In this document: positions 1 through 6,575 of the stretch, one piece after another
Layout: every line of letters starts with the position of its first letter
Numbering within the stretch: position 1 is the first letter of the stretch
Assembly (NCBI GenBank): GCA_017386805.1
Contig: JAFOGM010000022.1
Coordinates: 1-9,642, forward strand
Direction of reading: 5' to 3'
DNA: 9,642 nucleotides
From: Bacillota bacterium
GTDB lineage: Bacteria; Bacillota; Clostridia; Peptostreptococcales; Anaerovoracaceae
Made by a program: the position numbers and the translations under genes
Notes under the pieces: generated by a model
What the model saw: the letters and a program-made list of their open reading frames with translations, nothing else
The model's database searches: none
Told to the model about the DNA's origin: nothing

Positions 1-315
1 GAACTGCTGAAGGAACACATGGATCAGCTGCACATCGTTGCGGAAGCTCTGCTGGAAGTGGAAACTCTGGATGGAGCGCAGTTCCAGGGTCTGTTTGAAG
101 GAACCAAGACCATCGAGGATATTGTTGCCGAGTTAAAGGAAATCGCCGACAAGAACAAGAAGGTTGCGGAAGAGGAACTGGCGCAGGCGAAGGCTGACGA
201 ACAGAAGGAAGCTGAGCTGAAGAAGATGGCGGAAAAAATGGGCATGGAAGTGGTTGGCGAGATCCAGTTGGTTCGCAGCAATGAAGTGAAGGAAGACGAC
301 AAAGAAGGGAAATAA
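1..315 (+). CDS. ftsH: ATP-dependent zinc metalloprotease FtsH, C-terminal end (partial)
   Basis: The window opens inside a gene; frame 1 reads ELLKEHMDQLHIVAEALLE and then VETLDG before stopping at TAA 313-315. The pattern of a helical stretch followed by ALLE-x-ETLDG-x-x-F is the end of the FtsH peptidase domain, just after the zinc-site helices. FtsH is a membrane-anchored AAA+ protease that degrades misfolded membrane proteins and some regulators. Only about 104 residues are visible, so the Walker, SRH and HEXXH motifs lie outside the window. The last 65 or so residues form a charged Lys/Glu-rich tail with likely coiled-coil character, longer than the minimal FtsH end but not unusual. The gene ends 2 bases before the next start codon, so it is probably cotranscribed with the regulator that follows. 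Identification is by recall of the family's C-terminal pattern. Confidence 0.88.
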   Translation, partial: ELLKEHMDQLHIVAEALLEVETLDGAQFQGLFEGTKTIEDIVAELKEIADKNKKVAEEELAQAKADEQKEAELKKMAEKMGMEVVGEIQLVRSNEVKEDDKEGK

Positions 316-317
316 TC

Positions 318-1499
318 ATGGCAGAAACATTTTCCAACAGCTTGATCAACAACAGTATCTATCATCTGTTGAACTTTGAAAAATATAGTAATTTCCAGGT
401 TGCTGCCAGAGAAGCTGCAATCAACAACAACTTCCAGCTGGTACTGTTCTCCACGGATTTCAACACCGTGTTCAGCGTGGAAACAAAGCATAATACCACC
501 ATCGAAGAAGCGGTCCGTCAGAGACTGGCCGTAAATGTGGAAAAGAATCAGAAGAGCACCCGTGTGGATGTGGATGGCGTTCTGACCTATTGGGGTCCCA
601 TCAACATCAGCGGTATGAGACACTATCTGATGCTAGTCGATAATGACGATTCCTACTCTCAGGAAGAAATCGCCAAGCTGGCTGAAATCATCGAGCTGGC
701 CATGGGGATGTGGAACTATCGTCCGGAACGTGACATCACTGCGGAATTCATCAAGGCACTGCGCCGCGGCAACCGCTCTCTGGCGTACAGCCTGAAGACT
801 GAATCCGACTTTGCGGAAGAGAAGATCGCAGGCGTATACTTCGTTCCCGGCGTGTCCGGTGAACCCGGTCTGAAGATCATCTCCGATTTCGAAAAGAAGT
901 ATAACGTAAGAGACGTAAATATTGCAGAAGGCGATGAAATCTGCGGTGTCATCTTCCAGAAGGCCAATGGCTCCAAGGAAGGTTCCTTACCCGGTGAAGA
1001 ACAGTGGAAGGAAATCGCCCGTGAGATGAGAGAAGCTGGTGCAAAGATGACCTTCCATGTCAGCGAACTGGACGGCATCGAAGATGCCTGCAACGCGTTC
1101 CAGATCATCAACGAAACGGAACCTTTCATTCAGCTGATCTTCCCCTATAAGAAGTCCTTCTCCAAGTATGAACTGGCTCTGGCCTCCAACTGTGTGAACA
1201 TCTGCCTGAATGGCGGTGCGGTGAAGAAGAACTATCTTGACCTTCTGAAACCTTTCAAGAGCGCAGGTGAAAGCAAGGCCAAGCAGCTGATGGAAACATT
1301 GGAAACCTTCGTTCTGGATGCCGGTTTATCCACGGCAAAGACTTCCAGACTGATGGAGATCCACTCCAATACTGTTCAGTATCGTCTGAAGAGAATCAAA
1401 GAAATTTTAGGTGTGGACATTACCGGAAACACCATTGTCCCGGGCCTGATGATGGCCCTGGCCATTGCCCGTATCGAAAAGATGGTTAAGACCTTCTAG
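318..1499 (+). CDS. PucR-type transcriptional regulator with C-terminal helix-turn-helix
   Basis: A 393-residue protein. The C-terminal part, about residues 325-385, matches the PucR C-terminal helix-turn-helix pattern (HTH_30 type): LMETLETFVLDAGL, then a short helix, HSNTVQYRLKRIKEILG, and a closing hydrophobic helix with MMALAIARI. The H-x-NTVxYRLxRI signature is diagnostic of this group, which includes PucR and CdaR regulators of purine or sugar-acid use. The first 130 residues include a stretch (LVLFSTDFNTVFS, 41-53) that resembles the sensory N-terminal domain of such regulators, but I cannot assign a ligand. No membrane segment is seen. The start is ATG 318 with AGAAGGGA at 303-310 as ribosome binding site, inside the end of ftsH. 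The stop codon overlaps the AGGAGG (1498-1503) of coaX, so translation is likely coupled. Target genes are unknown; neighbours in the same unit, or the transporter downstream, are possible. Confidence 0.85.
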   Translation: MAETFSNSLINNSIYHLLNFEKYSNFQVAAREAAINNNFQLVLFSTDFNTVFSVETKHNTTIEEAVRQRLAVNVEKNQKSTRVDVDGVLTYWGPINISGMRHYLMLVDNDDSYSQEEIAKLAEIIELAMGMWNYRPERDITAEFIKALRRGNRSLAYSLKTESDFAEEKIAGVYFVPGVSGEPGLKIISDFEKKYNVRDVNIAEGDEICGVIFQKANGSKEGSLPGEEQWKEIAREMREAGAKMTFHVSELDGIEDACNAFQIINETEPFIQLIFPYKKSFSKYELALASNCVNICLNGGAVKKNYLDLLKPFKSAGESKAKQLMETLETFVLDAGLSTAKTSRLMEIHSNTVQYRLKRIKEILGVDITGNTIVPGLMMALAIARIEKMVKTF

Positions 1500-1511
1500 G
1501 AGGACACAGAC

Positions 1512-2321
1512 ATGTTATTGGCATTTGACGTAGGAAACACAAATATTGTATTAGGTGTATTCAAAGACGGTCAGCTGATCCAGAACTGGCGTATGGAAAC
1601 CGACACTAAGAAGAGTGCGGATGAATACGGTATGTTGATCAACCAGCTGTTCGAATATGAAGGTCTGGATACCAAAGATGTAAAAGACGTGATCATTTCC
1701 ACGGTTGTACCGCCGGTACTGTTCACCCTCCAGCATCTGTCCCAGAAGTACTTCAATCGCCGCGCCATCGTGGTGGGTCCTGGACTGAAGACCGGTCTGG
1801 TGGTGAAGTATGACAATCCGAAGCAGGTGGGTGCGGATCGTATCGTAAATGCGGTGGCGGCTCTGGCCAAGTACGATGGTCCTCTGATCATCATCGACTT
1901 CGGTACAGCCACAACCTTCTGTGCAATCTCCGACAAGGCGGAATATCTGGGTGGTACCATCGCTCCCGGAATCAAGATTTCCTCCGATGCGCTGTTTGAA
2001 AAAACCGCGAAGCTGCCCAGAGTTGAACTGGAAGCTCCCGGTCAGACCATCTGCAAGAACACCAACGAAAGTATGCAGTCCGGTCTGGTTTACGGCTACA
2101 TGGGTCTGGTGGAACGTATCGTTACCCAGATGAAGAAGGAACTGAAAGAAACGTATCAGATCGAAAAGGAAGTCCAGGTTGTTGCTACCGGAGGTCTCTC
2201 CACCCTGATCAACAGCGGCGTGGATTGCATCGACGTGGTGGACAAGATGCTGACTCTGGAAGGTCTGAGAATTATTTGGGAAAAGAACCGTACCATGGGT
2301 TCTGGAAAGGTTAGGGACTAA
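1512..2321 (+). CDS. coaX: Type III pantothenate kinase CoaX
   Basis: A 269-residue protein, the usual length for CoaX. It phosphorylates pantothenate with ATP, the first step of coenzyme A synthesis in the cytoplasm. Visible family motifs are the phosphate-binding DVGNTN at residues 6-11, the GADR at 107-110 whose Asp109 is the expected catalytic base, DFGTATT at 129-135 (the second phosphate/cation motif of the ASKHA fold), GGTIAPGI at 147-154, and ATGG at 225-228. All are intact. The start ATG 1512 is preceded by AGGAGG at 1498-1503, a near-ideal ribosome binding site that overlaps the regulator's stop codon. The gene ends 5 bases before dusB. Type III kinases are not inhibited by CoA and need a monovalent cation; that is family knowledge, not read from this sequence. 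Confidence 0.96.
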   Translation: MLLAFDVGNTNIVLGVFKDGQLIQNWRMETDTKKSADEYGMLINQLFEYEGLDTKDVKDVIISTVVPPVLFTLQHLSQKYFNRRAIVVGPGLKTGLVVKYDNPKQVGADRIVNAVAALAKYDGPLIIIDFGTATTFCAISDKAEYLGGTIAPGIKISSDALFEKTAKLPRVELEAPGQTICKNTNESMQSGLVYGYMGLVERIVTQMKKELKETYQIEKEVQVVATGGLSTLINSGVDCIDVVDKMLTLEGLRIIWEKNRTMGSGKVRD

Positions 2322-2326
2322 CACAC

Positions 2327-3298
2327 GTGAACAAAGAGGTACATAAGAAACTCTCTCTGGGAACTGTGACCCTGGACAACCCCTTCCTGCTGGCGCCGCT
2401 GGCCGGCGTCACCGACAGCGCTTTCCGAAGCATCTGCAAGGAACAGGGCGCTGCACTGGTCTACTCGGAAATGGTCAGTGCCAAGGGGTTATATTACAAC
2501 GATAAAAATACGGAGTACCTGCTCACTTTCCGTGAGCAGGAACATCCGGTGGCCTATCAGATCTTCGGTTCAGAACCGGAGATGATCGCCTTCGCGGCGG
2601 ATAAACTGAAGGACCGCAAGAATTGCATTCTCGATATCAATATGGGCTGCCCTGTACCGAAAGTGGTAAAGAACGGAGAGGGTTCAGCCCTTTTGAAGCG
2701 TCCGGAGCTGGCGCAGGAACTGGTGAGAGCTGCGGTAAAAGTAGCTGGAAAACCGGTAACCATCAAGATGCGTATCGGTTGGGACGATGAATCCATCGTT
2801 GCGGTGGAATTCGCCAAAGCCATGGAAGAAGCCGGAGCAGCCGCTGTGGCAGTCCACGGCCGTACCCGCGAGCAGTTCTACACCGGCGTTGCCGACTGGA
2901 GTCAGATCCGTGCGGTGAAAGAAGCACTGTCCATTCCGGTCATCGGAAACGGCGACGTATTCACCGGCGCTGATGCCATCCGCATGATGGAGGAAACCGG
3001 CTGCGACTTCGTGATGATTGCCAGAGGCTGCATGGGAAATCCCTGGATCTTCCGCGAAGCCGTTTCGCTGTGGAAGGGAGAAATGCCCAAACCGGTGAGC
3101 CGGGAAGAGCGCAGAGCCATTGCCACAGAGCATTTCAATCGCCTGTTGGCAGATAAGGGCGAATACTCTTCCGTCCGCGAAATGCGAAAGCATGTTGGCT
3201 GGTATACGAAGGGAATGCCCGGTTCGGGCCGCCTGAGAGGTCAGGTGAACATGATCACCGATCCGCAGCAGCTGCGGAATGTGATTTCCTTGTTGTAA
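2327..3298 (+). CDS. dusB: tRNA-dihydrouridine synthase (DusB type)
   Basis: A 323-residue FMN-dependent enzyme that reduces specific uridines to dihydrouridine in tRNA. The TIM-barrel motifs are in order: LAPLAGVTD at 22-30, LDINMGCPVPKVV at 102-114 with the catalytic Cys108, KMRIGW at 147-152, HGRT at 177-180, GNGD at 207-210 and the phosphate-binding ARGCMGNPW at 232-240. The C-terminal helical domain, about 255-323, contains the MRKH-x-x-WY pattern typical of this family. The start is GTG at 2327, chosen because the N-terminal strand and the AP-x-AGVTD motif need it; there is no ATG near. A modest AGGGA at 2313-2317 is the only Shine-Dalgarno candidate and lies in the end of coaX. The DusB subgroup is the usual one beside coaX and greA in Firmicutes; the exact uridine modified is not read from the sequence. 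Confidence 0.93.
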   Translation: MNKEVHKKLSLGTVTLDNPFLLAPLAGVTDSAFRSICKEQGAALVYSEMVSAKGLYYNDKNTEYLLTFREQEHPVAYQIFGSEPEMIAFAADKLKDRKNCILDINMGCPVPKVVKNGEGSALLKRPELAQELVRAAVKVAGKPVTIKMRIGWDDESIVAVEFAKAMEEAGAAAVAVHGRTREQFYTGVADWSQIRAVKEALSIPVIGNGDVFTGADAIRMMEETGCDFVMIARGCMGNPWIFREAVSLWKGEMPKPVSREERRAIATEHFNRLLADKGEYSSVREMRKHVGWYTKGMPGSGRLRGQVNMITDPQQLRNVISLL

Positions 3299-3345
3299 TT
3301 TGGGTCATAAAAAAGGACCTTGAGAGATATATTAGGGTAGTAAAA

Positions 3346-4296
3346 ATGTTAGATGTTACGTTACGAGTTGTATCTGTATTTTTGATTATTTTACTGGGAT
3401 TCATTGCGTATAAGTGCGGAATGATTTCCCGAAAGGATTCGAAACTGCTGTCATCGGTCATGATGAACATTGCAGCGCCTTGTCTGACGCTGGCTACAGT
3501 TTCCTCCCATCGCATCGATCCGGAAACCTGGAACATGGTCAAAATCGGCTTCCTGGCGGTGGCGGTATACTATGTCAGCGCTGCTGTGATCAATTTCGGC
3601 CTGGCGAAGACGATCCGTCCGAAGAGAGAGGATTTTGGGATCTACTGGGTGGAACTGACCTTCTCCAACAGCGGCTTCCTGTGTTTCCCCATCTGTCTGG
3701 CAGTCTTCGGTGAAGAGGCGTTCTTCTACGCAGTGATCATGAATCTGCTGTGTACGCTGTTCATGTACACGCTGGCCATTGCACAGGTGTGTTACGGAAG
3801 CGGGGAGGAAGGCCAGGGTGTGGACTGGAAAGGTCAGCTGAAGAACCTCCTGTCGCCGCCCACCATCGCGGCTGTGGTTGGCGTGGGAATGTTCGTAGCT
3901 GATATTCAGCTTCCGGATTTCCTGCTGGACACCTGCGATACCGTAGGGAATATGCTGGTTCCCCTGTCTATGCTGGTCATCGGTGTACAGCTGGGAGACA
4001 GTAAGCTGGGGAATATGCTGACCAACTGGAGATATATGGTGTACTCCGCGCAGAAGCTGCTGCTCTGGCCGGTACTTACCTTTGCGGCTTGTATGGCTTT
4101 CCACGTTCCGACGATGATCACTGTGGTCATCACTTTGACTCAGGCGATGCCGGCGGGTTCCCTGCCCGTGGTCTTTGCGGAACAGTATGGGCGGAACAGT
4201 AAGCTGGGAGCGGAACTGGTGTTTATCTCCACGCTGCTGTCCATGATCACCATTCCGGTGGCTTGCATCCTGCTGACACAGTACATGAATCTATAA
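3346..4296 (+). CDS. AEC-family (auxin efflux carrier-like) membrane transporter
   Basis: A 316-residue, very hydrophobic protein that fits the Mem_trans/AEC fold of about ten membrane helices in two inverted halves. Helices are visible at roughly 8-24, 36-53, 66-86, 103-121, 126-147, 172-186, 200-213, 229-252, 255-270 and 291-312. The broken-helix motif TFSNSGFLCFPI (105-116) and its counterpart TQAMPAGSLPVVFAEQYG (265-282) carry the proline/asparagine crossover typical of the family, and the STLLSMITIP near the end (296-305) is also characteristic. Bacterial AEC proteins that have been studied move organic acids such as malate or malonate; the substrate here cannot be read from sequence. 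It begins 47 bases after dusB with a weak site (TTAGGGTAG, 3332-3340). A TATATT at 3328-3333 could be a -10 box but has no good -35 partner. No hairpin terminator follows it. Confidence 0.88.
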   Translation: MLDVTLRVVSVFLIILLGFIAYKCGMISRKDSKLLSSVMMNIAAPCLTLATVSSHRIDPETWNMVKIGFLAVAVYYVSAAVINFGLAKTIRPKREDFGIYWVELTFSNSGFLCFPICLAVFGEEAFFYAVIMNLLCTLFMYTLAIAQVCYGSGEEGQGVDWKGQLKNLLSPPTIAAVVGVGMFVADIQLPDFLLDTCDTVGNMLVPLSMLVIGVQLGDSKLGNMLTNWRYMVYSAQKLLLWPVLTFAACMAFHVPTMITVVITLTQAMPAGSLPVVFAEQYGRNSKLGAELVFISTLLSMITIPVACILLTQYMNL

Positions 4297-4323
4297 TTTT
4301 TAAGGAAGAATACCCCGAAAGAA

Positions 4324-4352
4324 TTGACAAGCGTCGCTCAATCGGGTAAAAT
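4324..4352 (+). promoter_or_regulatory. Sigma-A-type promoter of greA
   Basis: TTGACA at 4324-4329 is a perfect -35 hexamer. After exactly 17 bases TAAAAT at 4347-4352 matches the -10 consensus at five of six positions. The predicted transcription start is near 4359, giving a leader of about 49 bases for greA. The box lies 27 bases after the transporter gene ends, so greA and lysS can be expressed independently of the upstream unit. Confidence 0.85.
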
Positions 4353-4358
4353 TTATCG

Positions 4359-4377
4359 GATATACCACGGGTATATC
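4359..4377. repeat. Perfect palindrome at the predicted greA transcription start
   Basis: GATATACC (4359-4366), spacer ACG, GGTATATC (4370-4377): two perfect 8-base inverted arms. It begins at the predicted start site, about 7 bases after the -10 box. As DNA it has the form of a dimer-binding operator placed to block initiation or early elongation; as RNA it would form an 8-pair hairpin with a 3-base loop at the 5' end of the mRNA, which could protect the transcript. I cannot tell which from sequence. It is not a terminator, as no T-tract follows. Confidence 0.6.
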
Positions 4378-4392
4378 GTATGGGAAGATAGA

Positions 4393-4400
4393 AAAGGAGA
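4393..4400 (+). promoter_or_regulatory. Ribosome binding site fixing the greA start
   Basis: AAAGGAGA lies 7 bases before ATG 4408. This site fixes the translation start at 4408; the frame is open back to a TTG at 4324, but that codon is part of the -35 box. Confidence 0.85.
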
Positions 4401-4407
4401 AATTTCA

Positions 4408-4881
4408 ATGGCTGATGAAATCCTGCTCACCCGGGAAGGGTACGAGAAGATTGTAAAAGAACACGAAGAACTGGTATCCGTACGTAGAGCGGAAGTAGCA
4501 GAAAAAATCAAGGAAGCAATTTCCTACGGGGACATTTCTGAAAACGCTGAATACGATTCTGCAAAGAACGAACAGGCGGAACTGGAAGAAAGAATCCTGA
4601 AGCTGGAAAATATGATGCGCAAGGGTAAGATCATCGAAAACGATGAACTGACCGGCGACCACGTAAACCTGGGTCTGACCGTAAAGGTAAAGGATCTGGA
4701 ATTTGATGAAGTATTCGAATATTCCATCGTAGGCTCCACTGAAGCGGATCCCTTCGAAGGAAAGATCTCCAACGAATCTCTGGTAGGTAAGGGCCTGCTG
4801 GGTAAGAAGGTTGGCGATATCGTTGAAATCAACGCAGAAGTAGGTCCGATCCGTTACGAAGTACTGGAAATCTACAAGTAA
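4408..4881 (+). CDS. greA: Transcription elongation factor GreA
   Basis: A 157-residue protein, the normal GreA length. GreA enters the secondary channel of backtracked RNA polymerase and stimulates cleavage of the transcript 3' end. Residues 1-75 are the antiparallel coiled coil, with the acidic tip GDISENAEYD at 41-50; Asp42 and Glu45 correspond to the catalytic acidic pair of E. coli GreA (Asp41, Glu44). Residues 80-157 are the FKBP-like domain, with GKISNESLVGKGLLGKKVGD (118-137) matching the conserved surface that contacts polymerase. The start at ATG 4408 is preferred over an in-frame TTG at 4324 because AAAGGAGA sits just before it, the promoter covers the TTG, and GreA proteins begin with a short M-x-x-x-x-LT-x-EG. 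It has its own promoter and is followed by lysS on the same strand. Confidence 0.96.
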   Translation: MADEILLTREGYEKIVKEHEELVSVRRAEVAEKIKEAISYGDISENAEYDSAKNEQAELEERILKLENMMRKGKIIENDELTGDHVNLGLTVKVKDLEFDEVFEYSIVGSTEADPFEGKISNESLVGKGLLGKKVGDIVEINAEVGPIRYEVLEIYK

Positions 4882-4924
4882 TCGTATCGATTGGGTTGAA
4901 CATAAATACGAAAAAGATGAATTT

Positions 4925-4944
4925 GGCGTCCCCTGCTGGGGGCC
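4925..4944 (+). other. GC-rich hairpin just upstream of the lysS ribosome binding site
   Basis: GGC (4925-4927), a GT bulge, CCCC (4930-4933), loop TGCT, then GGGG (4938-4941) and GCC (4942-4944) can pair into a seven-pair stem with a two-base bulge. No T-tract follows, so it is not a standard terminator. It ends 4 bases before the AGAGGT (4949-4954) of lysS, so it could shape ribosome access or mark a processing site between greA and lysS. No T-box hallmark is seen in this 78-base spacer. Confidence 0.45.
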
Positions 4945-4959
4945 AGAAAGAGGTAAGCT

Positions 4960-6507
4960 ATGAGCGAAGAAAAGAACATCACTCAGGCTCCTGTTGTTGA
5001 GGAGCTGGATCTGAACGAACAGAGACGTATTCGTCGCGAAAAGCTGGCTAAGCTGCAGGAAATGGGAAGAAACCCCTTCTTACACGAAACATGGCCGGTG
5101 GATCATCACAGTAAGCAGATCAAAGATAACTTTGAAGAAATGGAAGGAAAGCATGTGGTTATGGCCGGTCGTATGATGGCTAAGCGTAACATGGGGAAAG
5201 CTTCCTTTATCGATATTCAGGACAAGTCCGGAAGAATTCAGTGCTACGTTCGTCAGGACGCGATCACTCCGGAAGAATACCAGATTTTCATCACCTATGA
5301 CCTGGGTGACATCGTTGGTATCGAAGGTGAAGTCTTCAAGACCCGTCACGGCGAAATTTCCATCAAGGTGGAAAAGATCGTTCTGCTGACCAAGTCCTTA
5401 CAGCCCCTGCCGGACAAGTATCATGGTCTGAAGGACCAGGATCAGAGATATCGTCAGAGATACGTTGACCTGATCGTAAATCCGGAAGTTTGTGATGTAT
5501 TCCGCAAGAGATCCGCAATTATCAAGGAAGTGCGCCGTGTACTGGAAGAACAGTTCGGTTATCTGGAAGTAGATACCCCGATCCTGGTTCCCATCGCAGG
5601 TGGTGCGGCTGCCCGTCCCTTCAACACTCACCACAACACTCTGGATATGGATCTGAAGATGAGAATCTCCAACGAACTGTATCTGAAGAGACTGATCGTC
5701 GGCGGTCTGGATCGTGTATACGAAATGGGTAAGATGTTCCGTAACGAAGGTATGGACAGAAACCACAACCCTGAATATACCGGTATGGAATGCTACATGG
5801 CTTATGCTGATATGGAAGTGATGATGGAAGTAACCGAACAGGTTGTTTACCAGGCAGCTTTAAAGGCGAACGGTACTGCTGTGATCAATTATCAGGGGAA
5901 GGAATTCGACCTGACTCCTCCCTGGAGAAGACTGACCATGTCCGACGCTGTAAAGGAAATCACCGGCGTGGACTTCGACCAGATCGTAACCGACGAAGAA
6001 GCTCGTGAAGCTGCTCGTGCTTACGGTAAGAAGGTTGGCCAGGAAATGGAAGAAGATGAGCTGAAGCACTGGACCAGAGGTAAGATCCTGGCTGAAATGT
6101 TCGAAGAATACTGCGAAGACGTTCCTGGCTACCTGGATGGCCCCGTATTCGTTATCGGACATCCTGTTGAAATCTCCCCGTTGTCTAAGAGAGATTCCAA
6201 CGACCCCAGAATCACCCGTCGTTTCGAAGCATATGTCAACGGTTGGGAAATCGCGAACGCATTCTCCGAACTGAATGACCCCATCGACCAGTTCGAACGT
6301 TTCAAGGAACAGCAGGCGCAGCTGGACAGCGGTGAAGACGATGAAGCTCATCCCATGGATGAAGACTTCGTAAACGCTCTGGAAGTAGGTATGCCTCCCA
6401 CAGGCGGTCTGGGTATCGGTATCGACCGTGTGATCATGCTGATCACCGATGCTCCGTCCATCAGAGACATCATCCTGTTCCCCACCATGAAGCCCATCGA
6501 CAAGTAA
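4960..6507 (+). CDS. lysS: Lysyl-tRNA synthetase, class II
   Basis: A 515-residue class II synthetase, slightly longer than usual. It charges tRNA-Lys with lysine in the cytoplasm. The N-terminal OB-fold anticodon-binding domain spans about 66-145 (VVMAGRMMAKRNMGKASFIDIQD at its core). The catalytic core follows: motif 1 region about 183-213 ending in DTPILVPIAGG, the substrate strand ARPFNTHHN (218-226), motif 2 with FRNEGMD (260-266) and HNPEYT (269-274), HPVEISPLSKR (401-411), and motif 3 GLGIGIDR (483-490), whose Arg490 contacts ATP. All key elements are intact. ATG 4960 is preceded by AAAGAGGT at 4947-4954. Small departures from the common motif 2 wording (MECYMAYAD where MELYQAYAD is typical) are conservative. 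It ends before a strong terminator and is the last gene of the plus-strand block. Confidence 0.97.
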   Translation: MSEEKNITQAPVVEELDLNEQRRIRREKLAKLQEMGRNPFLHETWPVDHHSKQIKDNFEEMEGKHVVMAGRMMAKRNMGKASFIDIQDKSGRIQCYVRQDAITPEEYQIFITYDLGDIVGIEGEVFKTRHGEISIKVEKIVLLTKSLQPLPDKYHGLKDQDQRYRQRYVDLIVNPEVCDVFRKRSAIIKEVRRVLEEQFGYLEVDTPILVPIAGGAAARPFNTHHNTLDMDLKMRISNELYLKRLIVGGLDRVYEMGKMFRNEGMDRNHNPEYTGMECYMAYADMEVMMEVTEQVVYQAALKANGTAVINYQGKEFDLTPPWRRLTMSDAVKEITGVDFDQIVTDEEAREAARAYGKKVGQEMEEDELKHWTRGKILAEMFEEYCEDVPGYLDGPVFVIGHPVEISPLSKRDSNDPRITRRFEAYVNGWEIANAFSELNDPIDQFERFKEQQAQLDSGEDDEAHPMDEDFVNALEVGMPPTGGLGIGIDRVIMLITDAPSIRDIILFPTMKPIDK

Positions 6508-6518
6508 GGGGAATTTAA

Positions 6519-6530
6519 AACGTATACGTT
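6519..6530. repeat. 12-base perfect palindrome between lysS and its terminator
   Basis: AACGTATACGTT is self-complementary over 12 bases and sits 11 bases after the lysS stop codon. It has no spacer, so it would not make a good RNA hairpin; it could be a protein site or chance. Confidence 0.35.
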
Positions 6531-6539
6531 AAAAAATTT

Positions 6540-6573
6540 CAAGGCTCCACAGAAATTGTGGAGCCTTGTTTTT
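6540..6573. terminator. Bidirectional intrinsic terminator between lysS and the leuD-like gene
   Basis: CAAGGCTCCACA (6540-6551), loop GAAAT, TGTGGAGCCTTG (6557-6568) form a perfect 12-pair stem. On the plus strand TTTTT (6569-6573) follows at once, terminating lysS. On the minus strand the stem is followed by AAA and then six T (the complement of 6531-6536), so it can also terminate the operon that converges from the right. The plus-strand T-tract ends 2 bases before the leuD-like stop codon. Confidence 0.9.
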
Positions 6574-6575
6574 GT

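Noticed and set aside
24..623. 199-codon antisense frame across the ftsH end and regulator start
   Set aside because: It is Ser/Phe/Cys-rich, spans two real genes on the other strand, and has no ribosome binding site or family signature.
1551..2324. 257-codon antisense frame over coaX
   Set aside because: It is His/Gln-rich shadow coding opposite a complete CoaX with all catalytic motifs.
3303..3319. GGTC/GACC hairpin with an A-rich loop after dusB
   Set aside because: Only four pairs and no T-tract, too weak to call a terminator.
4882..4959. T-box or lysine riboswitch before lysS
   Set aside because: The spacer is only 78 bases, with no T-box sequence, antiterminator or terminator; too short for either element.
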